A stretch of DNA of 64,000 nucleotides from Dyadobacter sp. Leaf189 (lineage in GTDB: Bacteria; Bacteroidota; Bacteroidia; Cytophagales; Spirosomataceae): contig NZ_LMPS01000001.1 of the NCBI RefSeq assembly GCF_001424405.1, positions 1,237,999 to 1,301,998 on the forward strand. Reading direction: 5' to 3'. This document shows, one piece after another, positions 51,014 to 60,034 of this stretch (position 1 is its first letter; every line of letters begins with the position of its first letter). A model generated the notes under the pieces. The model had not been told where the DNA came from and searched no databases. It saw nothing but the letters and a program-made list of their open reading frames with translations. The position numbers were made by a program, and so were the translations under genes.

Positions 51014-51877
51014 TCATTTAGCCTTGCTTACCTGCTGTGCATGGAAGGTCAGCCGGCCCCAGTATTCGGGGTAATGCATGTTAATAATTCCCTGCGGCGA
51101 CCATACCCAGTTATATTCCGGAAGAATCTTCTTTGTTGCGGGATCACGCTTTCTGGCGTATTTTCCATCGCTGTCCACTTCGTGTTGCCAGTTAACGCGC
51201 GAAAAGTTAATCCGCCATTCAGACCCGTCTTCGGGTATCACTGCCGTCACCTGGCTGGTGGATAATCCTGTAAACGGAATCGCAATTTCGACAGTCCATC
51301 GCTTGTCGCGATCGGCTGCATTGTTGATTGTTCCGTCAATGGACACGGCAGTTAGCAACCCTTTGATATCCCACCGGATGTCGGCCTTTCCGCCGCTGCG
51401 GTAAGTTTTTGGGAGAAAAAGATCAAAGATGTTGTTGAGCGCATTTACTTCCAGCTCGTAGTAGTTGTCGGTATCTCCGTCGGGATCAATGAAGACCTCG
51501 AAATCATTTTCCAAATAAACGATCTGGTCTTTCCTGTTCTGATAAGCCCAGATATGCTCTTCCTCGATCACGGCAGCAATGTAGAGGTAGTCTTTGTCCC
51601 AAAGCATTTTTGCCCGCGTTTGCTGCAAGGGTTTAGGCTTTTTATCTCCTTCTATATCTTCAAAAAGTGAAGTCCACGCAGCTTTTTTCCACGAACCCTC
51701 ATTAAGCTTACCGTCAATGACGATTTTCTTGTCTGGTTGGTAACAATCATAGCTTTTCGGCTGCGCGGGAGCCTGTGCAAGATTTTCCTGAAAAAAACCG
51801 GGTAGTACCGAGGCAAAAAGAGACAGGCAGGTTCTGGAAAGCAATGTTGAAAAACCTGTAACCGGAATGCCGCTCAT
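51014..51877 (-). CDS. Carbohydrate-binding family 9-like protein
   Basis: A 287-residue protein whose body (about 50-280) is a beta-sandwich of the CBM9-like type: I-D-G-K-L-N-E-G-S-W near the start, then L-Y-I-A-A-V-I-E-E, F-E-V-F-I-D-P-D-G-D-T-D-N-Y-Y-E-L-E-V, and I-N-F-S-R-V-N-W. The N-terminus is hydrophobic enough for a signal peptide, though the ATG is uncertain because it overlaps the upstream acetyltransferase stop by four bases. Such proteins are usually periplasmic or surface sugar-binding modules. No catalytic domain is attached. Confidence 0.85.
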   Translation of the reverse strand: MSGIPVTGFSTLLSRTCLSLFASVLPGFFQENLAQAPAQPKSYDCYQPDKKIVIDGKLNEGSWKKAAWTSLFEDIEGDKKPKPLQQTRAKMLWDKDYLYIAAVIEEEHIWAYQNRKDQIVYLENDFEVFIDPDGDTDNYYELEVNALNNIFDLFLPKTYRSGGKADIRWDIKGLLTAVSIDGTINNAADRDKRWTVEIAIPFTGLSTSQVTAVIPEDGSEWRINFSRVNWQHEVDSDGKYARKRDPATKKILPEYNWVWSPQGIINMHYPEYWGRLTFHAQQVSKAK

Positions 51878-52347
51878 ATTTTTTTCTCAAAATAGAGTAC
51901 CCCTTCGTAGGGGTTATAATTGTAAGGCGGCGTTTCCACGAACCCGAAAGACTTGTACAATTTAACCGCTGCCGGCATTTTGGGGCCAAGCGTGTCCAGC
52001 TTGATGGTTTGATATCCCAATACTTCCGCCTTTTCGATCAATGCGCCCAAAAGCGCCTTACCAATGCCCATTCCCTGGAATTCGGGTTTGATATACATTC
52101 TCTTTACTTCGCAGGTGTGGTCATTTTCTATTCTCCGCAGTCCTGCTACTCCGATCGCCTGGTTATCGGCTTCAACCAGGAACAAGGCGCCGGTTGGTTC
52201 GCCGTACATTTGCGGGAGAATGGTCAGTTCATCGTCAAAATTCTGAAAGCAGAGGGTAAAATCCAGGGAGTTGGCGTAAGCGAGGAACATCGCTGCGCCT
52301 GCCTCGTATTCGGATGCTGTACCGGCTTGTTTAATGTGGTAATTCAT
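51874..52347 (-). CDS. GNAT family N-acetyltransferase
   Basis: A 157-residue acetyl-CoA-dependent acetyltransferase. The acetyl-CoA-binding motif A is K-R-M-Y-I-K-P-E-F-Q-G-M-G-I-G-K-A-L-L, with the Q/R-x-x-G-x-[GA] pyrophosphate loop intact, followed by the Y-K-S-F-G-F motif B region. Length is typical. Substrate unknown. It overlaps the CBM9-like gene by four bases and follows the DUF885 gene by one base, so the three form an operon. Confidence 0.92.
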   Translation of the reverse strand: MNYHIKQAGTASEYEAGAAMFLAYANSLDFTLCFQNFDDELTILPQMYGEPTGALFLVEADNQAIGVAGLRRIENDHTCEVKRMYIKPEFQGMGIGKALLGALIEKAEVLGYQTIKLDTLGPKMPAAVKLYKSFGFVETPPYNYNPYEGVLYFEKKI

Positions 52348-52348
52348 A

Positions 52349-53665
52349 CTATTTCGTTTTTTCTAAAAGTCTTCCCGCGCGCATCTGGTTGCTGAGTAAA
52401 GTCTGGAAAAGTTTCCATCGGAGCTCAGGCGCATTCGCGGTACCGCCCTGCGATTCAATGTAATTTTTGACAATATCCTGTCCGTAATTATAATTTATCA
52501 CATAGCTTCTGTATTTCCGGATAAAGCGGATATAATCCGTTGCGCCTTTTGGCGGCAGCAAACAATAGGCTTCGAGCCAGCGCTGAGCCTCTTTTTCATC
52601 CATCGTTCCAGCCAGCAAGCCACGCGCAACTTCGTTTCTTGCATAACCAAGCCGGGATTTAAGAGATAATGCATTGAAATAAGCACTTGTGCCTGCGGTA
52701 TCCAGACCGGCTACGGGCAAAAGCACATTCTTGCAAAACTGCTCCTGCTCTTTTCCAGGGAACGCAATGGAGATACCATAATTGGCGCTGCCTTCTGCAA
52801 TGAGCGACTGCGGACTGAAAAGCGGGTAGAGGGATACTTCCAGCCAGCCTTTGTCACGGAAAAGGTTCTTTTCCAGCAATGCATTGTACACGTGGTGTCC
52901 GGGGTAACCTTCATGGCAGGCGAGATCTATTGCACGTTCAATGAAGATCGGCTGGCTGATATTGATCTGGATCAGGCTGTGAAAATTGCCTTTGTACCAG
53001 TTGTAGCCCGACCAGGGTTTGTCAGTAACATATTCCAGCTCGAAGGTTTCGTTTTCAGGTAGTTTGTAATGGGCCAATGTCCTCCTGCGTGCTTCGGCAA
53101 TGGCGGTTTGAAAAACGGTATCGATTTTATCTTTCGGAATCAGAAAGCGCCCGGCCATTTTCTGGTAACGCTCCTGGATGCTGCCTTTGCCTGGCAGAAC
53201 ACGGTCCAGCTTGGAGATCAGATCCTGGAAATGCTTTTCATTAAAAACAGGCGCAGTCGCGTCGAAAAGCTCTTTCGACTCTGTGTCAAAAGGAGCGAAA
53301 TCCTGGGTGAAAACTTTGATCCGCCGCTCAAATGCAGTCAGTTGGTAAATCAGCCAGTCCGCGCGGGCAGCAATCGTGTCGTTGGTGGTACCTTTCTGTA
53401 ATGCTTGCAACTGTGCTTTCAATGCAGCTGCTCTGGACAGAAAAGCTGCTTTTGGAAAGGTATCGGACTTGCTTTCGGAAGGTTTTAAGGAATCGGGACC
53501 ATAATATGCATCTACAAAGTCGGTATCGTAAGCTCCGATCGCGAGCCCCAGTTTCACATATTCCTTCCCGATCGTACCGAGCTTCGCCTTATCATCCTCA
53601 TTTTCAGAAGAAGAGGAACACGCGAAAAGAATAACGGACAGAAAGAGAGTAATGCATTTTTTCAT
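52349..53665 (-). CDS. DUF885 family lipoprotein (putative metallopeptidase-like)
   Basis: A 438-residue lipoprotein with signal MKKCITLFLSVILFAC; the start was set there, since the in-frame upstream extension has no signal. The DUF885 hallmark H-E-G-Y-P-G-H-H (about residue 265) resembles a zinc-binding H-E-x-x-x-x-H-type site, and G-Y-A-R-N-E-V-A-R-G near 360 is also characteristic. The family is usually annotated as a putative periplasmic peptidase or hydrolase; the reaction here is not known. First gene of the three-gene minus-strand operon. Confidence 0.88.
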   Translation of the reverse strand: MKKCITLFLSVILFACSSSSENEDDKAKLGTIGKEYVKLGLAIGAYDTDFVDAYYGPDSLKPSESKSDTFPKAAFLSRAAALKAQLQALQKGTTNDTIAARADWLIYQLTAFERRIKVFTQDFAPFDTESKELFDATAPVFNEKHFQDLISKLDRVLPGKGSIQERYQKMAGRFLIPKDKIDTVFQTAIAEARRRTLAHYKLPENETFELEYVTDKPWSGYNWYKGNFHSLIQINISQPIFIERAIDLACHEGYPGHHVYNALLEKNLFRDKGWLEVSLYPLFSPQSLIAEGSANYGISIAFPGKEQEQFCKNVLLPVAGLDTAGTSAYFNALSLKSRLGYARNEVARGLLAGTMDEKEAQRWLEAYCLLPPKGATDYIRFIRKYRSYVINYNYGQDIVKNYIESQGGTANAPELRWKLFQTLLSNQMRAGRLLEKTK

Positions 53666-53887
53666 AGCATTTGCGACTTGGTGGTTACTTGTTCGAATAT
53701 AGGAATTTAGGTGCATGTGAGAAAGTTGTGGAAGCACTTTGGCGCTGCGGCACACATCAAAATCAACATACCCCAAAATGAGTTGTATTTTCCCAGTTTG
53801 TCCGGGTCAAAAAGCTGGAATAGAATTGATATTATCTTCTCTGATTCCAAAATATTGTGAACCCGAATAACAAGAAACAAGGCTGAC

Positions 53888-54457
53888 ATGGGCAAAAAGG
53901 CTGTATATGCAGAACAAGAGTTGGTAGTTCTGCTCAAGAACAACAATCGAACCGGATTCGACTATCTGTATGAAAACTATTCAGCTCCATTGTACGGCAT
54001 TGTGCTGAAAATCGTGAAAAGCGAAGACAATGCAGCCGACGTATTACAGGATACGTTCCTGAAAATATGGAAGAACATTGGCACTTATCAGCCGGAAAAA
54101 GGTACCCTTTTTACCTGGATCCTGAATGTAGCCCGCAACACCGCCATTGACAAGTTGCGCGGTGAAGTAAAGCTCGAAAGAATGGTCAAATTACAGGCCG
54201 TTCCTGAACACGAATTAAACTCCAAACTGGCATTCTATCCTGCCGCAGCCAATTTCGACATCAAGCAACTGGTTGATAACCTGCTGCCTGAGCGGCGCAC
54301 ATTGATCGACCTGGTTTACTTCCAGGGTTATACCCACGAGGAAGCTTCTGAATACCTGAGCCTGCCGCTCGGCACGGTTAAGTCGCGCGTGCGTAAAGCT
54401 TTGCAGGATCTGCGCGGCGTATTTGCATTGCGCGAGATGAGCCTGTACGCAAACTAG
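53888..54457 (+). CDS. ECF RNA polymerase sigma factor
   Basis: A 189-residue extracytoplasmic-function sigma factor. Region 2 has Y-E-N-Y-S-A-P-L-Y and A-A-D-V-L-Q-D-T-F-L-K-I-W (core binding, -10 recognition) with T-W-I-L-N-V-A-R-N-T-A-I-D. Region 4 has Q-G-Y-T-H-E-E-A-S-E-Y-L-S-L-P-L-G-T-V-K-S-R-V-R-K-A-L for -35 recognition. It resembles the SigK-like group. Such genes are usually followed by an anti-sigma factor, but here about 700 bp without a convincing gene follow. Confidence 0.93.
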   Translation: MGKKAVYAEQELVVLLKNNNRTGFDYLYENYSAPLYGIVLKIVKSEDNAADVLQDTFLKIWKNIGTYQPEKGTLFTWILNVARNTAIDKLRGEVKLERMVKLQAVPEHELNSKLAFYPAAANFDIKQLVDNLLPERRTLIDLVYFQGYTHEEASEYLSLPLGTVKSRVRKALQDLRGVFALREMSLYAN

Positions 54458-55157
54458 AAAATCATAATTTTTTACAGCTAAAATCCATTAAAACTGAAAG
54501 GAAGGTTGTGGATTTCCGTAAAATGGCGTGTAAAACTTGTAGAAGCGGGCTTTTTACAAAAAATAAAATTGTCGAAATTCTTCAGTGGAATGGACCGTTT
54601 GGCGGACTACTATACTGCTGAACACTGCATGTTACAATTACCGTTAAATAAAAACGTGTTATTATTTGGCGCATCCCTGCATTCAATTGCGCTTGCAATT
54701 AATTTTACCTGCACAGTAACCGTGCATTTACCGGTTCTCCACAAGACAGCTCAGCCCGGCAAGCTGCCCGAAATGCACCCTGCATTTTCTATGAGGTAAT
54801 TACCGCCAAGCGTTTCCTGCAAAGTTGAAATTAAGCTTCCGGGATACCGGTTGTTGGAAAGGCGTGATATAGAAAAATTCATATCGATACTTTTATGTAT
54901 TGTCAAGAATTACTGTTCACCCGATTTCGAAATACATCAGTCTTTTTTCTTCTAAATTTTAGCAATTATGAGGTTTTTATCTCCGAAATACTTCTCAGTA
55001 AAACTGTAAAATTAATTTAGAAATCAGCAGTACACCTACTTTGGTTCGATTTGTAATATAAAAAAAGTTATATTTTTTAATGGTCTGCGCATGTACATTT
55101 GCCCGTACATTTTATTGACTTACTCATTAAGCTAACCATTTACAAATCAACTACCTT
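54458..55157. other. 700-bp gene-poor AT-rich interval
   Basis: I see no convincing gene here. A 97-codon open frame at 54506-54799 has no recognisable pattern, signal or context and is probably chance. The last 150 bp are strongly AT-rich with TTTG and TATATTTT-like elements, suitable for the promoter and leader of the secreted protein downstream. Confidence 0.5.
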
Positions 55158-57608
55158 ATGAAAAAATTTTCCTTACTGTTACTTTTATTCGTGCTCAATC
55201 TGGGAGTTAGTATGCCCGGGTTTAGTACAGGCGTCGACTGCGACTGTCTCGGCTCCCAGAATGCCGTGAAAAATGGAAGTTTCGAATCCGGTACAAACTA
55301 TTGGAGCAAAACAGACGGTACCAACTTCGGCACCGATGAAGCATACAACATGTGCGGCAGCAAAAATGGTCTGATCACAGGGTCGGGTACAGTGTACCAG
55401 GTGGTAGATCTGCAAGGCGGAAGCCAGGTTGACCTTTCCATTTACGGAGGTACCCATACTACAAGCAAAACGCACCAGTTCAAGCTGACTTTCTACACAA
55501 GCAACAACCAGGAGATAGGTGGTGACGAAAACAGGAGAGTCATCAACATGGACTACAAGGTTACCAACAACCAGCTAAAACATTTCACAACTTCGATTAC
55601 CGCGCCGGCCAATGCGGCGAAAGTGGTGCTGTCCATTTACTCCGGCGGCGATTATTTCAAGTTCGACGTGGCTTGCCTGGGTGTAACCCCGCCAGCACCG
55701 ACTGACTGCGGATGCCCCGATTCGGAGAATGCCTTGGCTAACGGAAGCTTTGAAAACGGTACCGCGAGCTGGTCGAAAACGAGCAATACCAACTTCCAGA
55801 CAGATACCAAATACAGCCAATGCGGCGCTAAAAACGGTCTGATTGATGGTGCCGGGATTATTTACCAGGAAGTAAACGTGTCGGCAGGCGCTGAGGTAAG
55901 CGTGAGTGTATATGGCGGAACGCACGATACGAGCAAGACGCACCAATTCTGGCTGACTTTCTACAACAGTGCCGGACAGAAGATCGATGGCCCTCACAAC
56001 AAGGTAGTTGACATGAACTACAAGGTGACCCAGTACCATAAATTAGAGGAATACAAACTATCCGGTACCGCACCTGCTGGCGCCACCAAAGTGCGCTTGT
56101 CGGCCTATTCGAGTGGTAATTATTTTAAGGTAGATGTAGCCTGCATGAATATCACCACGCCTCCGCCATCTGACTGCGGCTGCCCTGACTCGCAAAATGC
56201 GGTTAAAAACGGAAGCTTTGAATCTGGTACCGATGCATGGACCAGGTCAACAGGCACAAATTTCAGCCAGGATGAAGCATACAGCGTTTGCGGTTCTAAA
56301 AATGGTTTGATCTCCGGAGCAGGCAGCATTTATCAGGAAATTGATTTGACACCCGGCAGCGTTGTGACTGTTAAAGTGTTCGGAGGTACCCACGATACTT
56401 CCAAAAACCACGTGTTCAAGCTTGAATTTTACACGAGCTCAGGTCAGTTGATTACCATTCCGGTAAACAGTGACAATAATGTACAAATGGATTACCGGGT
56501 TACGCAGACGCACAAACTGCAAGAATACAATCTGACAGCAACTGCGCCTCTTTTCGCGGCGAAAGTCCGTTTCTCTGCAGTTTCAAGTGGCGATTATTTC
56601 AAAATAGATGGCGTTTGTATGTCAATCACACCTCCTGCGAAAGAGTGCGAAGGTTGCAACGACAACAGGCTAACCAATGCGAGTTTTGAAGAAGGTGCTG
56701 TGGGCTGGATTACGACAGGCAATGTGAGTGCGGAAACAATTATCGCAAACTGCGGGTCGAAAAGCCTTATCCTGCAAGGTGCGGGTTCATTCCGCCAGGA
56801 TGTAGCGGTTGACGGAAATTCAGGAAATACAGCCAACCTGATATTCTATGGCGCAGTTACTGAAAACAGGGACCAGAAAGTTCAGATCATTTTCCTTGAC
56901 AATTCAGGAAAAGTGTTGGGTAGTATTTTCAGGGATGTTGATAAAATCGTAGATGCATCTCCGTGGGGATTGCAGAAATACATATTGGCGGGAACAATGC
57001 CGGTTGGTACTACTATCGTTCGGATCCAGGCGTCGGGATCAGAAAATTACCTGGCTATCGACGGTACCTGCTTAACTTTCACAGGCCCTCCGCTTCCTGT
57101 AACACTCGCTTCTTTCAATGTGAAAAAAGAAGGAACAACTGCTTCCCTGGTCTGGACCACCACACTTGAAACCAATTCTGACCATTTCGATGTGCAGCAC
57201 AGCGGCGACGGTAAAAACTGGTCGGTACTTACCACAGTGAAAGCACAGGGTGAAAGCAAAGCCACTATCTCTTACAGCTATACCCACACCAGTCCCTCTG
57301 CGGTTAACTTGTACAGGCTGAAAATGGTGGATGCGGATGAGACTTTTGCATATAGTTCTATCAAGAGCCTGAATTTTGAAGGTGATGGACAAATGAGCAT
57401 TTACCCGAACCCGACTTCGGACCGCATCAAATTTACTGGTAACCAGCAGATCAGCAATGTAAAGCTGTACAATGTAAATGGCGTGCTGGTACTTAACACC
57501 AAGCCGGATACGGACAATGAAGTGGACCTGACCAGGCTTGCACAAGGAACTTACTTCGTGAAAGTAAATGACGGTACAACCACACGCAAAATTGTGGTAG
57601 TAAGGTAA
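55158..57608 (+). CDS. T9SS-secreted protein with tandem beta-sandwich repeats
   Basis: An 816-residue secreted protein with signal peptide MKKFSLLLLLFVLNLGVSMP. Three highly similar repeats of about 155-160 residues follow, each starting D-C-x-C-x-x-S-x-N-A and with N-G-S-F-E-x-G-T-x-x-W, C-G-x-K-N-G-L-I, G-G-T-H-x-T-S-K and Y-F-K-x-D. A fourth, diverged copy starts at about 495. They look like CBM4/9- or CBM6-type carbohydrate-binding sandwiches. Next comes a segment A-S-L-V-W-T-T-T-L-E-T-N-S-D-H-F, then a type A T9SS sorting domain (I-Y-P-N-P-T-S-D, K-L-Y-N-V-N-G, G-T-Y-F-V-K-V). Likely exported and anchored at the surface. Confidence 0.9.
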   Translation: MKKFSLLLLLFVLNLGVSMPGFSTGVDCDCLGSQNAVKNGSFESGTNYWSKTDGTNFGTDEAYNMCGSKNGLITGSGTVYQVVDLQGGSQVDLSIYGGTHTTSKTHQFKLTFYTSNNQEIGGDENRRVINMDYKVTNNQLKHFTTSITAPANAAKVVLSIYSGGDYFKFDVACLGVTPPAPTDCGCPDSENALANGSFENGTASWSKTSNTNFQTDTKYSQCGAKNGLIDGAGIIYQEVNVSAGAEVSVSVYGGTHDTSKTHQFWLTFYNSAGQKIDGPHNKVVDMNYKVTQYHKLEEYKLSGTAPAGATKVRLSAYSSGNYFKVDVACMNITTPPPSDCGCPDSQNAVKNGSFESGTDAWTRSTGTNFSQDEAYSVCGSKNGLISGAGSIYQEIDLTPGSVVTVKVFGGTHDTSKNHVFKLEFYTSSGQLITIPVNSDNNVQMDYRVTQTHKLQEYNLTATAPLFAAKVRFSAVSSGDYFKIDGVCMSITPPAKECEGCNDNRLTNASFEEGAVGWITTGNVSAETIIANCGSKSLILQGAGSFRQDVAVDGNSGNTANLIFYGAVTENRDQKVQIIFLDNSGKVLGSIFRDVDKIVDASPWGLQKYILAGTMPVGTTIVRIQASGSENYLAIDGTCLTFTGPPLPVTLASFNVKKEGTTASLVWTTTLETNSDHFDVQHSGDGKNWSVLTTVKAQGESKATISYSYTHTSPSAVNLYRLKMVDADETFAYSSIKSLNFEGDGQMSIYPNPTSDRIKFTGNQQISNVKLYNVNGVLVLNTKPDTDNEVDLTRLAQGTYFVKVNDGTTTRKIVVVR

Positions 57609-57639
57609 GGCAGTCTTTTGCAAACAGCCGTAAGGCTTT

Positions 57640-57678
57640 AAAACCCCTCCTCCTGAAACTCAGGGCGAGGGGTTTTTT
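57640..57678 (+). terminator. Intrinsic terminator after the T9SS protein
   Basis: AAAACCCCTC pairs with GAGGGGTTTT, with further CCTG/CAGG pairing inside, followed by six T. Confidence 0.9.
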
Positions 57679-57721
57679 ACAATATGTTCCTAACTTTCCG
57701 GAAAAGTCACTTCGTCATTTT

Positions 57722-59113
57722 GTGGATTCTGTAAATCATTTTTCTAAATCGCCGGAAGGTACATTGGTACAGCAGGCGCCATTATCCCGGTCAGACTTCG
57801 GCACCGATTTTCGCTGGGGTGTTGCCACAGCCGCTTATCAGATAGAGGGTGCGGTGAATGAAGATGGCAGGGGAGATTGCATCTGGGATATTTTCGCGAA
57901 GAAGAAAGGTAAAATCAAAAATGGCGACAATGCGCAGACTGCCTGTGATTTTTACCATCAATATGAAAAGGATCTGCTGCTGGTCAAAGAACTCGGCTTT
58001 ACTTATTTCAGGTTTTCGATTTCATGGTCGAGGATACTTCCATCGGGATTTGGAGCAGTCAATGAAAAAGGTATCGCATTTTACAACCGGCTCATAGACC
58101 AGTGCATTGCATTGGGCCTGGTGCCTTGGATTACGCTATATCACTGGGACCTGCCGCAGTCGCTGGAAGAGCTGGGGGGCTGGACGAACCGGCAGATCGT
58201 AGACTGGTTTTCAGAGTACGCGGCCATTTGTGCCACGGCTTTTGGCGACCGCGTCAAGAACTGGATCATACTGAACGAACCCATGGCAGTTGCCGGGCTC
58301 GGTTATACGACCGGCCTTCATGCGCCCGGCAAAAAAGGGATCTGGAATTTTCTTCCTGCGGTGCATCACCTTGCATTGTGCCAGGCCGCAGGCGGAAGGA
58401 AAGTTCGCGCGTTGGTACCGGGTGCATTCATCGGTACTTCTGTTTCCTGTTCTTACGTGTATGCAGAGTCGGGTAGCGCGGCAGATATCCGTGCGGCGAA
58501 AAGAGCCGATGCAGTAATGAACAAGCTTTTTGTTGAGCCGGCACTCGGGCTGGGTTATCCCGTTCAGGATTTTCCTTTTTTGTCAAATCTGAATCGTTAC
58601 ATGCGTGAAGGAGATCTGGATAAGCTTACGTTTGACTTTGATTTTCTGGGTGTGCAAAACTATTTCAGCGTCGTCGTGAAACATTCCTGGCTTGCTCCGG
58701 TAGTCTGGCTGAAAGAAGTGCCCGCGAAACTGAGGAACGTACCGGTCACCAGCATGGGCTGGGAAGTAGATGCCGACGGAATGTACAGGATTCTGAAACA
58801 ATATGCTGCTTATGAAGGCATCAAGGAAATCATTGTGTCAGAAAGCGGTGCCGCCTTTGAGGATCATTATTTAAATGGAGAAGTAGCAGATCCCGAACGC
58901 AGGCAATATTTTGAAGACTATCTGGCTGCGATCCTGAAAGCGAAAAACGAGGGCGTGAAAGTTAATGGATACCTGGCGTGGACTTTAATGGACAATTTTG
59001 AATGGGCGGAAGGTTACGCTGCAAGGTTCGGATTGATTTTTGTTGATTTTGAAACGCAGCAGCGGACGATCAAAGAATCCGGTTTGTGGTTCAGATCTTT
59101 TTTGAATGCATGA
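57722..59113 (+). CDS. Glycoside hydrolase family 1 beta-glucosidase
   Basis: A 463-residue GH1 enzyme hydrolysing beta-glucosides with retention. A GTG start was used because no in-frame ATG precedes the conserved F-R-W-G-V-A-T-A-A-Y-Q-I-E-G at about residues 30-43. The acid/base glutamate is in L-N-E-P (about 187) and the nucleophile in V-S-E-S-G (about 371), where most GH1 enzymes have T-E-N-G. W-T-L-M-D-N-F-E-W-A-E-G-Y near the end is the glycone-binding segment. No signal peptide, so cytoplasmic. It follows the secreted sugar-binding-like protein but beyond a strong terminator, so it is separately expressed. Confidence 0.95.
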   Translation: MDSVNHFSKSPEGTLVQQAPLSRSDFGTDFRWGVATAAYQIEGAVNEDGRGDCIWDIFAKKKGKIKNGDNAQTACDFYHQYEKDLLLVKELGFTYFRFSISWSRILPSGFGAVNEKGIAFYNRLIDQCIALGLVPWITLYHWDLPQSLEELGGWTNRQIVDWFSEYAAICATAFGDRVKNWIILNEPMAVAGLGYTTGLHAPGKKGIWNFLPAVHHLALCQAAGGRKVRALVPGAFIGTSVSCSYVYAESGSAADIRAAKRADAVMNKLFVEPALGLGYPVQDFPFLSNLNRYMREGDLDKLTFDFDFLGVQNYFSVVVKHSWLAPVVWLKEVPAKLRNVPVTSMGWEVDADGMYRILKQYAAYEGIKEIIVSESGAAFEDHYLNGEVADPERRQYFEDYLAAILKAKNEGVKVNGYLAWTLMDNFEWAEGYAARFGLIFVDFETQQRTIKESGLWFRSFLNA

Positions 59114-59186
59114 AATCCGTCGCTCGCATTTACAACCATTAATGCGGCTTGTACGTCTTTCAGCAAACCTGTAAACTTATTACTAA

Positions 59187-59543
59187 ATGAAAATCCTCAT
59201 TGTACTTTTCGGCCTGCTTGCCTGGATAGGCTGCCACGATGAAAGCAGCGTGCTTGATGACGAAGTTGTGGAAGTGGAAGCAACCTGGACCAATCAGCTG
59301 GCGTCAGACGGTTGTTCGTGGCATTTCAGCGTTTCCACCAAGGATAGTACCTATTCTCTTTTGCCAGATGAAGCTTCGCGCAAGACAATTGAGGCAGAGC
59401 TGGGGATTATTAAAGAGTATTACAGCTTCACGCCGGTACAATTAAAGTACAGTAAAACCGGAAAAAAAGCCGCTGTTCAATGCGGCTGGGGTAAAACGGG
59501 TACTTTTGATGAAATCAAGGTAATCTCAATCCGCAAAAAATAA
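59187..59543 (+). CDS. Small lipoprotein of unknown function
   Basis: A 118-residue lipoprotein with signal MKILIVLFGLLAWIGC and a lipobox cysteine at 16. The mature part has two more cysteines (D-G-C-S-W-H-F and V-Q-C-G-W-G) that could form a disulfide, and a beta-rich pattern. I do not recognise the family. Its stop abuts the stop of the convergent small gene. Confidence 0.7.
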   Translation: MKILIVLFGLLAWIGCHDESSVLDDEVVEVEATWTNQLASDGCSWHFSVSTKDSTYSLLPDEASRKTIEAELGIIKEYYSFTPVQLKYSKTGKKAAVQCGWGKTGTFDEIKVISIRKK

Positions 59544-59771
59544 TTACAAGTTCAGGATCTGCTTCGCCTCTTTCTCAGAATAATAGGGGCCTAATTCTGC
59601 CTCATCTATAATTTCCTGCACCTGCTCCTCTGTGGCAGGTGTTGCTTTTTCATGATGTTCATACTGGTTGTCGATGTGCAGGGTAATCAGGCCTCTTTGT
59701 TCCAGAGTTTGCAGGATTTTGGTTACCAGTGCATTGTCTGTATCATTAACCTGGATTTGGTAAGTTTTCAT
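59544..59771 (-). CDS. Small antitoxin-like hypothetical protein
   Basis: A 75-residue protein with a beta-alpha start (M-K-T-Y-Q-I-Q-V-N-D) and a C-terminal helix pair with E-E-Q-V-Q-E-I-I-D-E-A-E and Y-S-E-K-E-A-K-Q-I-L. Its size, charge and helical tail resemble type II antitoxins, but no toxin gene lies beside it, so either it is an orphan or the resemblance is superficial. The start is the only good ATG in frame. Confidence 0.55.
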   Translation of the reverse strand: MKTYQIQVNDTDNALVTKILQTLEQRGLITLHIDNQYEHHEKATPATEEQVQEIIDEAELGPYYSEKEAKQILNL

Positions 59772-59858
59772 AAGCTTTTTGAGTTTGAAATTAAAATCTC
59801 AAAAATCGTACCCGCTGGTTACTGTTGTACTGGTTCAGTGGGCATTGTGCTTTGAAAT

Positions 59859-59874
59859 TGTCCGGATATGAACA
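59859..59874 (+). promoter_or_regulatory. Palindromic site upstream of the DUF4097 gene
   Basis: TGTCCGGATATGAACA matches the permease-block palindrome TGTCCG-N4-CGAACA with one difference. No clear second site was found 20 bp upstream. Confidence 0.5.
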
Positions 59875-59916
59875 GTACTTATGGTGTAAGTTTCTGTCCA
59901 ACAGATACTTAAATGG

Positions 59917-59933
59917 TGGCTCAATTATTGAGC
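59917..59933 (+). promoter_or_regulatory. Promoter-like element before the DUF4097 gene
   Basis: TGGCTCAATTATTGAGC starts 43 bp after the palindromic site. TGGC and TTG are at sigma-54 -24/-12 spacing. It also contains the near-palindrome GCTCAAT-T-ATTGAGC, so it could instead be an operator. Confidence 0.4.
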
Positions 59934-60034
59934 ATTCATTGAAACAAACAAAGATTTGCAGTTACCATTGATTTATTCGGAACCGCGCAACTTCTTCTTC
60001 GTTTTCAGCATCATTGAGCAAACATCTGATAATC

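Noticed and set aside
53809..53824. TGTCCGGGTCAAAAAG upstream of the ECF sigma gene as another regulon site
   Set aside because: Only the left half matches; the right half does not fit and no TGGC element follows at the right distance.
54506..54799. 97-codon open frame after the ECF sigma gene as an anti-sigma factor
   Set aside because: No membrane helix in the right place and no anti-sigma motif; composition looks random.
57047..57265. Minus-strand open frames in the T9SS protein gene
   Set aside because: Antisense of a strongly coding, domain-assigned frame, with no independent support.
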